Part shown: in pieces, positions 23,866 to 35,400 of the stretch | Numbering within the stretch: the first letter of the stretch is position 1 | Layout of the letters: each line of letters begins with the position of its first letter | Source: Alnus glutinosa | Taxonomy: Eukaryota; Streptophyta; Magnoliopsida; Fagales; Betulaceae | Reading direction: 5' to 3' | Length of the DNA stretch: 64,000 bases | Assembly (NCBI RefSeq): GCF_958979055.1 | Contig: NC_084890.1 | Location: 22,728,149 to 22,792,148 of the forward strand | Position numbers and translations under genes: made by a program | Notes under the pieces: model-generated | The model's database searches: none | Seen by the model: the letters and a program-made list of their open reading frames with translations, nothing else | What the model was told of the DNA's origin: nothing

Positions 23866-24597
23866 ATGAAGGAAGTGGGAAAGGCAAAGGCGAGTGGCGG
23901 GGCGCAGGGGATGAGGAGGACGGAGAGCGAGAGGGAGAAGACGAAGATGAGGGAGAGGCAGAGGAGGGCCATCACCACCAACATCTTCCACGGCCTCAGA
24001 AAGCACGGCGGCTACCTTCTCTCTCCTCGCGCTGACATCAATGAGGTCCTCCGCGAGCTCGCCAAGGAGGCCGGCTGGGTCGTCCTCCCCGACGGCACCA
24101 CCTACCGCTCCTCCTCCTCCTCCTCCTCACCCCATGTATATATCTTCGCTTCTTTTTATTTATTTATTTTTTTTTTTCCTCCTATTTTCTCCCTAACCTT
24201 ATATCTTTTTACTTTTTTCTTTTTTTGTTGCAAGGGTTGGGGTAATGGTTGTTGTCCGGTTTGTGGGTCGTGGAGAGCGAGCAACAACAGCGCAACGCCG
24301 AGCAGCACGGTTGTGCTGGGTGGCGGCGGCGGCGGAGGAGGAGAGTACTGCTCAACCACAGCGTCGCCTGTAAGGGACGCTATGAACAACAACAACAACA
24401 ACAATGGCATAAGCTCGCTTTACGTCCCTATTGGTGGCGTCGCTACCTCCGATGTCGACGGTGATATTCCTCTTGATCAGCTCTGCATGTACGGTGGGAT
24501 TCCGGCGTACCCTGAGCATTTGTACGCGCAGGAAGCGAGGGCGTCCAGCCAGAACACGCCGGAAGGGTCTCCTCTGCGCGGGCTGGTTGAAAATTAA
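23866..24597 (+). CDS. BES1/BZR1-type transcription factor, stand-alone
   Basis: CDS is join(23866-24135, 24235-24597): 210 aa. Residues 18-95 form the BES1_N DNA-binding domain, with the basic helix-loop-helix-like stretch [20 protein letters not shown], then [20 protein letters not shown] and [15 protein letters not shown] Ser run (82-88), a CPVCG (97-101), a poly-Gly (119-126), a poly-Asn (141-147) and a C-terminal NTPEGSP follow. BES1/BZR1 factors are nuclear brassinosteroid-response regulators. The [11 protein letters not shown] form is closer to the BZR-like domains fused to beta-amylases (BAM7/BAM8) than to BZR1 itself, but no amylase domain follows here. The ATG after a GA-rich leader puts the DNA-binding domain near the N-terminus. 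The 99-bp intron is in phase 0 and free of stops. Confidence 0.9.
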   Translation: MKEVGKAKASGGAQGMRRTESEREKTKMRERQRRAITTNIFHGLRKHGGYLLSPRADINEVLRELAKEAGWVVLPDGTTYRSSSSSSSPHVYIFASFYLFIFFFPPIFSLTLYLFTFFFFCCKGWGNGCCPVCGSWRASNNSATPSSTVVLGGGGGGGGEYCSTTASPVRDAMNNNNNNNGISSLYVPIGGVATSDVDGDIPLDQLCMYGGIPAYPEHLYAQEARASSQNTPEGSPLRGLVEN

Positions 24598-25983
24598 CGC
24601 TAGTAGACTAGAATAGACGTTTACAGAGAGAGAGAATAATTAAGCCATGGAAATGGTATCTGCTAATCTAATGTAATATTGGATTTGGGGGTGATGTAGG
24701 AACCCATTTTGTGTAATCACAAATTTGTGTATCATTTTCTGTTTGGCTTAGGATCATTCAATTCTATGTGCTTTCCTATTTCCTCTTTCAATATTTTTTT
24801 TATTATTCTCTATGTTATATAATAGGAAAAAAAATATAAAACAACCCCATAAAACATCTGTTTTTAAATAGTCCCGTAAAGTGACAAGTGTGGTAAAGAA
24901 TGGACACTAACTAACAAAATTTGTCAAGTATTTTGACGGAATTTAACTCCAATAACTAAATTGTTATCTTCGCTTATTCCTAAGATTTCTTAATTATTTT
25001 TTATATCGCATTGAGCGATTTGTAATTTAGATTTTACATTTATCAAAACAATTTTTTTATTTTTAAGAAAAAAGTTTAATTTAGTTTGTTTATTTTATTA
25101 ATTTTTAAGAGAATAAGGGTATTACAAGAATATAATAAAAAAAAAATTGGCCTATTTGACATACTTGATAATTTAATGTATTATTTTAGCACATTTATCG
25201 CTTCGTGAGACTATTTTAAAAATAGGTTTTAGTTTAGGAAGGCTTTTTTATATTTTTTCTTATTTAATACATTTTTATCTTTTTGTTTAAGGCCAATGAG
25301 GATAGAGTACCTGGTGAACTGTTGTCTGCTCCCCATTTACAAGTTTGATATGATCATCCACCTATAGTCAAGTAATTTGCATTATTACGTTAAAAAAAAA
25401 AAACACTAACAGTAGATGCCTGGATAGAGCATGGCAAGTAAGCATAGATGTACGCAAATGCAAAAGAAACATTTCTTGTAAATTAAGAATTGTTTAGCTA
25501 CTTACTCAGACAAGTGGGTCTTTCCTTTTAGTGAATAGTGCATGCATCTCGGCCATTTTTGTCTTTTTTTGATTTTTAATATTTCGATTTTTTTTATCCA
25601 AAAAATTCTTGGAAGCAACTTCAAGCAAAAGATAGAATGACTTTCTTGCTGGAGATTGAGAATAGTAACTTTGATGAAAGACAAATGATTTAACTGGTGG
25701 CAATGAAAACAAGTACTTTGTACTGTTCCTGTACATTCTGCCAACTTTAAAACAAGAAAGATTTTCCTATTTTCCTTTACCCAACATCTCTTTTCGGTAA
25801 TTTGCTTTTCAAAATTGCTTGCCAAGAGAGAGAGAGATAGAGAGAGAGAGCTTGGGATGGCCATTTCCTGAGTTCTTGCCAACAATTTGAAGTTGAATCA
25901 ACGACTGAAACAATCTTGTTGACCCGAAGAAACATGATATACTCCAACTATGCAGCTTCCAGGGACAAGAATGAGCAACAATT

Positions 25984-26022
<39 letters not shown>

Positions 26023-26456
26023 CTTAATAAGATTCCAAGAATATACATGACACTAAAAATTGATCAATCCAATACCATTTTGGCAATGGTTTGTAATAAA
26101 CCAACCATTAGAAATAAATTATTTTCACGTCTAAGGGACTGCCTTGATAATTTCCTAATCTAGTTTCCGCCCAACAAAATCATAACTTAATTCATGAAGT
26201 CTTACTTTTCCAAGGCACAAAATCGAATCAAGATAAATGATGAGCAGGCTAATTGTTAAGATTTGATGATCACGAGTGCTGACAAACATGCCCCCCTCGT
26301 TTGTGCTCCTCAATTTGAATGCTACTTACAACAACAAACACAGGACAACTCTTCTCACATTTCCAGTGAAAATCAAAATCCTAGTCTGCTATCTCATCTG
26401 TTTCAACAAACCCTAGACAAGGATCATTTAGCTTGCACTAAAAACTTACAGTCAAT
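24598..26456. other. Convergent intergenic region between BZR (+) and DRT111/SFPS (-)
   Basis: Holds the two 3' ends. A block at 24837-25080 (accccataaaacatctg ... gattttacatttatc) looks like a dispersed inverted-repeat element arm. A GA microsatellite lies at 25986-26020 and a shorter one near 25824-25850. No gene is recognised. Confidence 0.4.
25986..26020. repeat. (GA)n microsatellite
   Basis: An uninterrupted GA dinucleotide run of about 35 bp. Confidence 0.95.
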
Positions 26457-29400
26457 TTATGTATAACCGGGGATTTCCCCTGGCATTGGAGCCAGCTCAT
26501 TCTTGCTGAACCTCTCCTCATCATGGAATGAGGCACGAACCACCCTACCTCCAAAGTAGCGACCATCCAGGTCAACAAGTGCTTTGGTTGTTTCTTCTGG
26601 TCTCTCAAACTGAACAAATATTCTGACTGCCTCATTGGTTGGAAAATTTTGCTCTGTTATCTCAAAGATAAGAACCCGAGTTACTGTTCCATACTTGGCA
26701 CACTCTGAAGCCACCTCATCTTCTAGCTCATCATCAACCTCACCAGGCCCCACCTTCAAGACAAAATATTTAGCCATTCTCATCTTTCATTAAAGCAGCA
26801 CCCAGGTAAAAAAAAATTGCATGAAGACAACAAATGTCACAAGACCACAATTTTCTACTATGACTACTAATAAGTTAATGCTTAATGTTTGAAATCGATT
26901 CATTGCTACATCATCAATTTAGAGAGAAAGGGTAAAATGCTTCTTTTTATTTATTTTTCAAAATAAAGGTAGAAAAGAAAAAGATAAACATAATTATACA
27001 ACACATTGAGTCCATGGAGTTTAGTTATCAACACTCTAGGGAATAGGTTACAACTGGCACTGGGCCGATCCTGCCCAAGTTTTTGAAATATCAGAGGATG
27101 GAAGATAGGTAACAGGTTAGCATGGAGTTGTCAACATCACTGAGCCATATAAAAATGAAGCCACTCAACCAATTTTAGAAAATGAGGTATAACTATCAAC
27201 AAAATATTAACATCCGTGCCGCAAGTACAAACTGAAGAGGGTTTTCCAACTGCATTTTACAAATCTACATTTTCCCGACAACCAAGACAAAGAGTTCCAC
27301 AGAATAGTCACCAAGAATTATATGTTCGGGTGTGAGAATGAGACTAATTTTGGGAGATACCAATGTTGCCAAATAATGAAAATATGCAAATGCCACTGCT
27401 GGAATATATCAACAAAATACGTCTATTTCCCTTGGAAATGAATGAAATATGGCATGACATAATCCCATATCTCCAGCTATTCCATTTCTGCAGCTTCTGT
27501 ATATATGTTTAGGCAGGTAACATAGTATAAATTATCACAAAAGAATTAATGAGGTTTTGGTTACAAAAATATTTATTTATTTGATGTGATAATAGTTAAT
27601 GAATTTAGGCAGGTAACTGCCTACCGACTCCTGCTGAGGAGAGAGTTGGTATGGGCCGAGTACCGACTCGATGGGGTCGTTGCTCAACCCTAGTTTATTG
27701 TAATTTGCTAGTTCCGTCAAAAAAACAAAAGACAAAAAGGAAAAAAAAAATTATGATCAGGTCTTCAACCCAAGAAGGAACAAATGGCCCAATTGGAAGA
27801 GAAATCAGAACCAATAATTTAAAACTTAAGAATTTTACCATATGTTCTAAGACTAAAGGAAATTAATAACTAAATATACAGAAATCTGTGTTTTACCATG
27901 CAGAAAAGATGACATGGCTCATGCATACCAATGCATGCGTTGCTGTAGATGTAAGTGTATTAAAACAAAGGAAGTCTAGCCCACATCGAAATTTGAACAA
28001 TAAAGCATAGTGCTTTAGGAGCCGAGGACCTTAACTTGTGGTAATTTGCAAGTTTCTTATTGGATAATGAACCCCATTCACTACCACAATACATAACCTC
28101 CCTTTTGTTGGTCCTTAAGGCTCTATAAGCCGACAAAATGTTCGGATAAATAGTTGGTGATAATGGCAACGAGCAAACACAAACTGTCCTGGCCATTGCA
28201 GAAATGATAGTTACGGGCATTAACAGTGGCTGGCAACAGCTGCTATGGCGATTTTGGACTGCTTGTCTTTGCTTCTATGATATTGGCTAGTTGGACCTGC
28301 TACAGCAGTTGCCTGTCTTCTCTTTTGCCCTGTTCCTCTATTCCCTCACATCTTGACTGTTTTTATTAGATATATGGATTGTAGCATATGTCAAAAAGAC
28401 AACACGAAGTATTCTAATAAGATCAAACCCTCCCCTTTAAGAAAGATACATCCTATTCCAACTACCTAACCTTATCCATCATTGTTAAATTGTAAGATCC
28501 TATAAGACAATGGGCTTGTGTTGATAATCTGTACTTCAACTCCATCTTCTTCTTATCTTATAAGTTTATAATGCCCAAAAGCAAAGTTGAGAGAAGGGTT
28601 TCAGTAATTCATATTTCATCCTTGTTGAAGTATCCCAATGAAATTAAAAATTAAAAATAAAGAGGCAAATAAACAATTTCATATGTGAAAAAGGAGGAGT
28701 ATTTAGAAAAAGGGTGGTACAACATCAAGAGTTGACAAAAAGCCACAACTTCCTTTGCTAGAATAATAAATAACATTTAAAAAAATGAGGAAGTGGATGA
28801 AAAAGATGAAGAAATATAAAGCTACAAGAAGGTGAAAGAGATGGTAAGGAAACCCAAGAACTATCGCAACAGCTTTTACCAGCTACGTTGAAGAAGCCTT
28901 GGAAAAGTATCCTAGTGACCATCATCCTTGCTGCCCCAGCCACAGTACAAAAAACCATCATTTTTGCAATGGTATAATGTTCAAACAGTTTCTATTTGCT
29001 CTTATATTTTTGTTTCCTTTGTCATCATCGTATTACAGAAATAGTAAATGTTTCGAAGAAAACTTGCACATGACTGAATGAGAAATAAGTGCTCCTAAAG
29101 CAATCCATTTTAAGGATGCAACTCAGAATGCGTCAACCCAAAAACCAAACCAAGACATTCCAACCTCAATAAATCAGGTTGATCAAGTTCTTAATGTGTT
29201 TGGTCTGGCACTAGCTTTATTTACTTTTAAAAGAAAAGGAGAAAGACTCAAGTGAATGCAATGTGTAACAAGGAGTTCTAGATGTGTGGAGGATAGCCCC
29301 GTTGTACTTAATGTGGAGTATATGGAGAGAGCGAAATGCTAGATGTCTCGAAGATCGTGAGAAGACGAAGGAAGAGCTCAAGAACATCCTAATCGAATCG

Positions 29401-32400
29401 CTTTTTAGTTGGACAGAGGTGTATAATATCTCTCATTCTTTTAACATTTTTGAATTTGTGGATTTTTGTTTTTCTTTATCATGTAAGGGGGATTTTCTAT
29501 GTATACATCATGTGTACTACGGTTGCGCCCCTATGCGGTTTTCAATGAAATGAATTATTTCTGTAAAAAAAATAAAAAAGTGTAATGAGGAGTTGCAATC
29601 TGAATTTTAAAAGATTAAACAAATCTAAGAAAGAGGAGCTGGACCGTTTGATTAAAAAGCTCAATATGGGCCTAGATCACTCTTGGTCGGCTCCAATGAC
29701 AAATGCTAGCACAAATGTAAGCCTGGGCCACATTGGGTCTGGTTCTTTTAGTGAGCCTGTCAGAATTTTGCCCAATCCCGCGCATGATAATTGTAGATCC
29801 AAAACCCGTTACTTTGTTGGTGGATCAATCAATAGGGTCGAATTTTATCAACCAGGCCCAATCCAAAGCCACACTCATCTGAAGGGTGAAAACATGGTCC
29901 GGGTCGTACGCCATTCCGGGTATCAATGTGAACTCTTCGAAGGGCGGTCTGAGCTCCGGTGGGGAGGAAAGCATTCAGATCGTCTTGCTGGAGGGTTCTA
30001 GAGCAGAGCCCATGCAACTTCGCGAGGGGAAAGGAATTGTGGAGATCTACATTGATTGCTCGGCTGTTGGTGGTGCTTTGCCTATCTTGCCAGAGGATAT
30101 TCAACCGCAACAGCAACAGCAACCTCAACCCCCTATCTCAGAAACCGCTGGCAGTCAAGTACAAAATATTATTTTTATGCCTCAGCCACCAAGTGCGAGT
30201 TCTGTCAACGGTGATGCTTTTGTTGAATGTTCACCAAATGACAAAATGCTAGCACCTGGAGTTGAACCGCCAATCGAGGGCAATTTTTGGGTCTGGCTGG
30301 TTGTGAATTAGACAAAGATTCATCACAGTTGGATAACAAGTTGGGTCAGTCGATTAAGGAGAAAATAATAAGAGCACAGGCCAGGGTGGGTGACACTAGC
30401 TGTTTGGGTGGAGCATATTCTTCTAATTTGGATGGGTTTGATGTGTGTGGTGCAGATAAGACTGGTGTGGCAGGTTCAGAATTGGCTCTTCTTTCCAAGG
30501 ATGAGCCCCTTGTGTGTGAACCACTGAGCTACCCATTAATTTGTTGGTGGGTCAATCAAAAGGGTCGAATTTTATAAACCAGGCCCAACCCCTTTACCCA
30601 TCTGGAGGGTGAAAACGTGATCCGGCTCGTAGGTCATTCCGGGTTTGGTTTTGGGTATCAATGTGAACTCTTCAAAGGGCGGTCCGAGCTCCGGTGGGGT
30701 GGCAAGCATTCAGATCGTGTGTTGGTGAGCAGGTTGGTGTACAGGATCATGTATGGGATAGGTGTTGGGGAAAGGGGGAAGTTCCTCAAAAGAATCGTAT
30801 GGAAGAATGGTGCGAACTGTATTAGCAACTAGTTCCCCTAAAATAAATGTGGAGCTAATACCAGGAACAAGCGGAACATCAATGACAAAACACATTTGGC
30901 CTAGACCACCGCAACACTTTGAAAGGTCTGGCACTATGAGGTTGTGCTTTTCAAATGGATCCAAATGGACACTGTTCGAATCTAATCTGGACCATGACAT
31001 CACTCCAACTGTTGAATTCCTTGAGATGCTAACATAAATCAACTTCAATTTTGTATTGGGAATGACTTGCTCGAATTTGTTTACAAGTCTCATCATGCAA
31101 ATCATGACCATGCCGTGCAACTGTGTTGGTTGACTTAGAAACTCGAGCATGCAAGGACATCGGGGAAATGTCTAAAGGTTTCCTAGGCTTAGGACAATGC
31201 ACAACTTCAAGTGGACTCATGCCTGTAGACCTATTGACGGGATCATAAAGTAGGTTGGAAAGTTCAGAGAAATTGACAACCTTAAGGTCGTATGAGAGCC
31301 CATAACTTTTCTCTTTTGGTGGCTCCTCTTGAGAATCTACAAAAAACTCTGTAGGTTGTTCGGATACACACCTTACCATACCCACTTTGAGTATTTCAAG
31401 ACCACTCCTTCGCTGACCTAAACTATTGGTGATTCTCATTTGGTTGTTGAGGTCTTCTAGTTTGTTTTGGATGCTCTTTAGTTGGTCTAGTAAATATTTG
31501 CTAAAAGTTTCAAATTGGGTTGAATCCATGACAGATTGATGCAGACTAGATGGCTCTTTTTTTTCTTTTGACAATTCACCAAGCACAAAGAAATATTGAT
31601 GATAATTTTAAATAGCAAGTGTAATATACCAAGAAAAGGAAGTCAGCATCTGAAACTTCAAAAGTTGACCAATCTCACACTGACAGATCTTTGGGAACAC
31701 TGTTTGGGATGGGTTGTTGTGGTCACAGATGTGGGCTCCTAAACTGCCTTGTTGCCTCTGTTACTGTGGGCCTCACTTTATAAACAACAAACAACTAAAC
31801 AAACGTGTTCTGCTTCTTTTATATTCCTTACGTTGACTCGTTGTCCACAACAAAATTCCCTATAGTATCTTCTTTTTCTGTCACAAAGCCATATAGCCTT
31901 CTAAAATATCAACTATAGAAAAATGGAGCGACTTGCAAGTGGTGCGACGCAAGGGAGCTCATGGCCTTGCTGGTGAAGCGACAGGTAGAGCCTGTGGGCA
32001 GCTGTCGCGGGACTATCTAGGTAGTGGGTTGCTGCGGAGAAGGCTGACAGGCAGCAGTGAGGTGACCCTGTGGTCGTCACAGTACTGTCTAGTGGAGAGG
32101 AGGGCGGCATGTGTAAGGCGCAGTGGTTTTGTGGGTGGCAGCGTGTCTGGGATACTGGTTGCTAGGTGGAGCAGCCGTGTGATGGGTGCTGTGGCGCATT
32201 GTTTTTTTCCCGTTGGGTGGCGGCAGCGATTGGGTGAGGGTGGATGCAAGTTGCGGGTGGTGGGTTTGGTGTTGACTGGCGGCGCGCAGTGTTGGGTGGA
32301 TTCTGGTGGGTGGGTTCCTTGCGATCGGTATGGCTGATGGGTTTATTCTGTTTCGTTTGATTTTTTTTGGACGGCGGTGGTTGCTGGTTGGGTGTGGGTG

Positions 32401-35400
32401 GATTCCGGTGTGGGAGATTCTGGTGTAAACTCATTGTTGATCATTGATTCTTATGGAGAACAATCAAAAACCTGGCTCTAATACCAAACTGATGCGGGAC
32501 AAACAAGCAATTGAGATGAAAGTTTGAAAAGAGAAGCAGAAGAGAAGAAAAAGCTAAGAGAAGAGAAAATAAACGAGAGAGAAGCTCAGTAAAGACGAAA
32601 AACAAGGAAGATAGACGACAACAGTCGATCAAAAGTTTAATTCATCATAAGCTGCTCAATACAATAGAAAATTAGGCTTAAATAGACTAGGAGTTAAACC
32701 CTAATCCTAACCAAACTTGGGCTAATGGCCCCCTAAAATTAAGATAAAGCCCAAAATAAAATAATGAACCCAGTCTGAAAAATAAACAATAAAACAAAAA
32801 CGCAAACTAATGAAAGCCCAATAATGATCCAACTCCCAATCACTCAATCACAAGCTCATGGATTGGGCATCCTCTGATGTTCACGTCTCTATGCACATGT
32901 GATATGTGGCTCGGGTTTGGTGTCATGCATCAGGAGGATTTTAAACACGGCACATTAGATTCTCAATCCTCAAATAGGCGCCGATTTCTTTCTCTCCAAA
33001 TGCTCCACATCAATAGTACAGGGATAACTTTCTAGATGGCCTCTTCGGAGTGACCTCGTCCTCTAGTCTTCCAACAATGAAGCAGCTAAAGCAGTATTCT
33101 AAGTATACAATGATCTCAAAAACATAAGCCTAAGCTTGTATAAAGTAAGCTCAACACGGCCAAAAGTTAGATTGGCAGTACACTTAAAAAAATAGTTGGT
33201 TGAGGTCTACATGTTGACTAATTTGAAGAAATTGAGTTGGGGATTGGTTTGACCTCTCCTGGAAGGATGCTAACCCAACCCCCTCTATCTTCCCACTACT
33301 CCTTTCTCTTTCTCATACAATTAGGTAAACTTTTCCGGCATGAGAGCCTTTTTCTTTTATAGACCCCTAATTATCCACTTCCACGGTACACAAAGTCTAT
33401 GGTTTCCTGCCCTATTTCTGATGTTTTGTACAAGCTAGCAAATCTCTTTTCCCTTATCATTCTAGCAAGAAAGAAAAAGAAAATGAATTAATTACCTAAT
33501 GATTTGCAAATCTCCTTTTCATTCGCTCTTTCTTGTTTGCGTTTTATCTTATTTCTCAGATTTCAATGAAATGAAGCTTTTGTCCTGACAATCAAATTCA
33601 GCTAATAATTTCACTTCTACTCAGGATTTTGGCCCACTTGAATTACACATCAACAGTGCGATATGCAATCAACCACACAATCTACCTCCTAAACTTTTGG
33701 GTTACAACTCACCACAATTTATTTACCATCTCTTAATTTCAAGCAATGTTAAACTCAATAAGTTTTTTTTTGGATAAGTGATAATCAGTCTTATTAAAAG
33801 CGTAAGACGCTCCTAAGTACACCGAAAGTATACAAAATGAATGACCTAACTAGAAAGATAAGTAAGAAGTTGTCATACATTTTTTTTTTTTTTGACAAAT
33901 GAAGTTTGTCAAACTTAATATTAATATCCATTAGTTTGTCACACTGGAAAGCTGCCTTCAATTTTAATATTCTTGGCTTTCATATTTTTCTTGATCTTTT
34001 TTCTTTTGCTAGCTAGGTGTATCTCTTGTATACTTTCTTGTGTAATTGGGTTGTGCCTTTGTGCTTTTTAATAAATTTGAGATTACTTATCAAAAAAGAA
34101 TCTACCTAGCACCACTAACATGGGGAGGAGAGAGATCTTAAAGGCTCTGTAGATTTCCAAATTAGCATAGCTGGAAATACTTCAATTTCCTACCCAATCA
34201 AAGCATGAAGGAAGTTTAGTGAATACGCAACTATCCCACACCCATCTGTCTGTTTGCAACGGCCACATATTAATTAATGATCTTTATGTATAATGCTTAG
34301 TAAGCATCATACTTAGCAATGTTAAGACATTTTTTGACTACCAATACTGATTTAATCATTTATATAAACACCATGGACCTTGGATAGGCAAAAAAAGGGT
34401 CTAGATGTTGCCTGGGCAACACTAAGAATAGCCCAATCTAGCTTACCAACACTATATGTCATTGGCACCACACAATCACACCTTAGCACATGACCATCAC
34501 ATGAGTACACCAAAGCGCTCTGGAACCTCAAATTATCTAACTAGGCCCTATACCAGTATCATGGTTTCCAGCTAGGCAAAGGAATGGTCTACATGTTGAC
34601 CATACAAGATTAAACTGGCCCTCTTATTGAACCCCTACTTCGACAACATACAATACTTTTTGGCAACTGCAAGCAATTACATGGAATCAGAATGTTTGGG
34701 GTGTATGCCAAGTGGATAAGATAGGAAATTTGGAATCATAAGATAAACTGATGATTATGAGAAAATAATATAATATAATCCGATCATTTACTTGAACAAC
34801 TTATTATCAAGATATAACCCTCTAGAGCATCATACTTAAAGGTACCTCCTATCTGACATAGATTACTGTTATAAACCGCTAGGCAGAATCAATGGGAACT
34901 AAATGCAACAAATGAGCAGCACAAAGAAACTGAGATGTTCTAGCTTCAACAAATTGATGCAAACTTTGAATCAGAAAGTGGGTTTTATTGGCAGTGGCAT
35001 TATAAACAAGCACATAAAAAGTTCATACACTTCAAACATATAAAAAAATCCCTCTTAAGATTCGAAATGTTAGCTAACCAAATTTTCTAGCATCTTCAGT
35101 GAAAACGTGCATTTCAAACTCCCATAATTGAAGTTCCAAACAAGCTCTTATATAAAATGGCACCAAGTTTATTAAGAAGTTAAGACGCATATGCATACCA
35201 TGTTCCTAAGCAGCAAAACCCGAGTGGGTGGCCCATTGAAGTTGACACTCTTCACCTTCTTATCCTGCTTCGGCTCACTAGCATTCACAATCACTCCGGC
35301 TCGCCGGTCCGTTTTCTTGGCCATCAAAGGAGTAGTAATCCCCTGCTCCTGCTTGCCAAGCCCTTGCCCCTCCTTCCATCCCATCTTCGCCATCATCCTC

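Noticed and set aside
24156..24410. Minus-strand and alternate-frame ORFs across the BZR gene
   Set aside because: Shadows of the poly-Gly, poly-Asn and Ser codon runs of the real gene.
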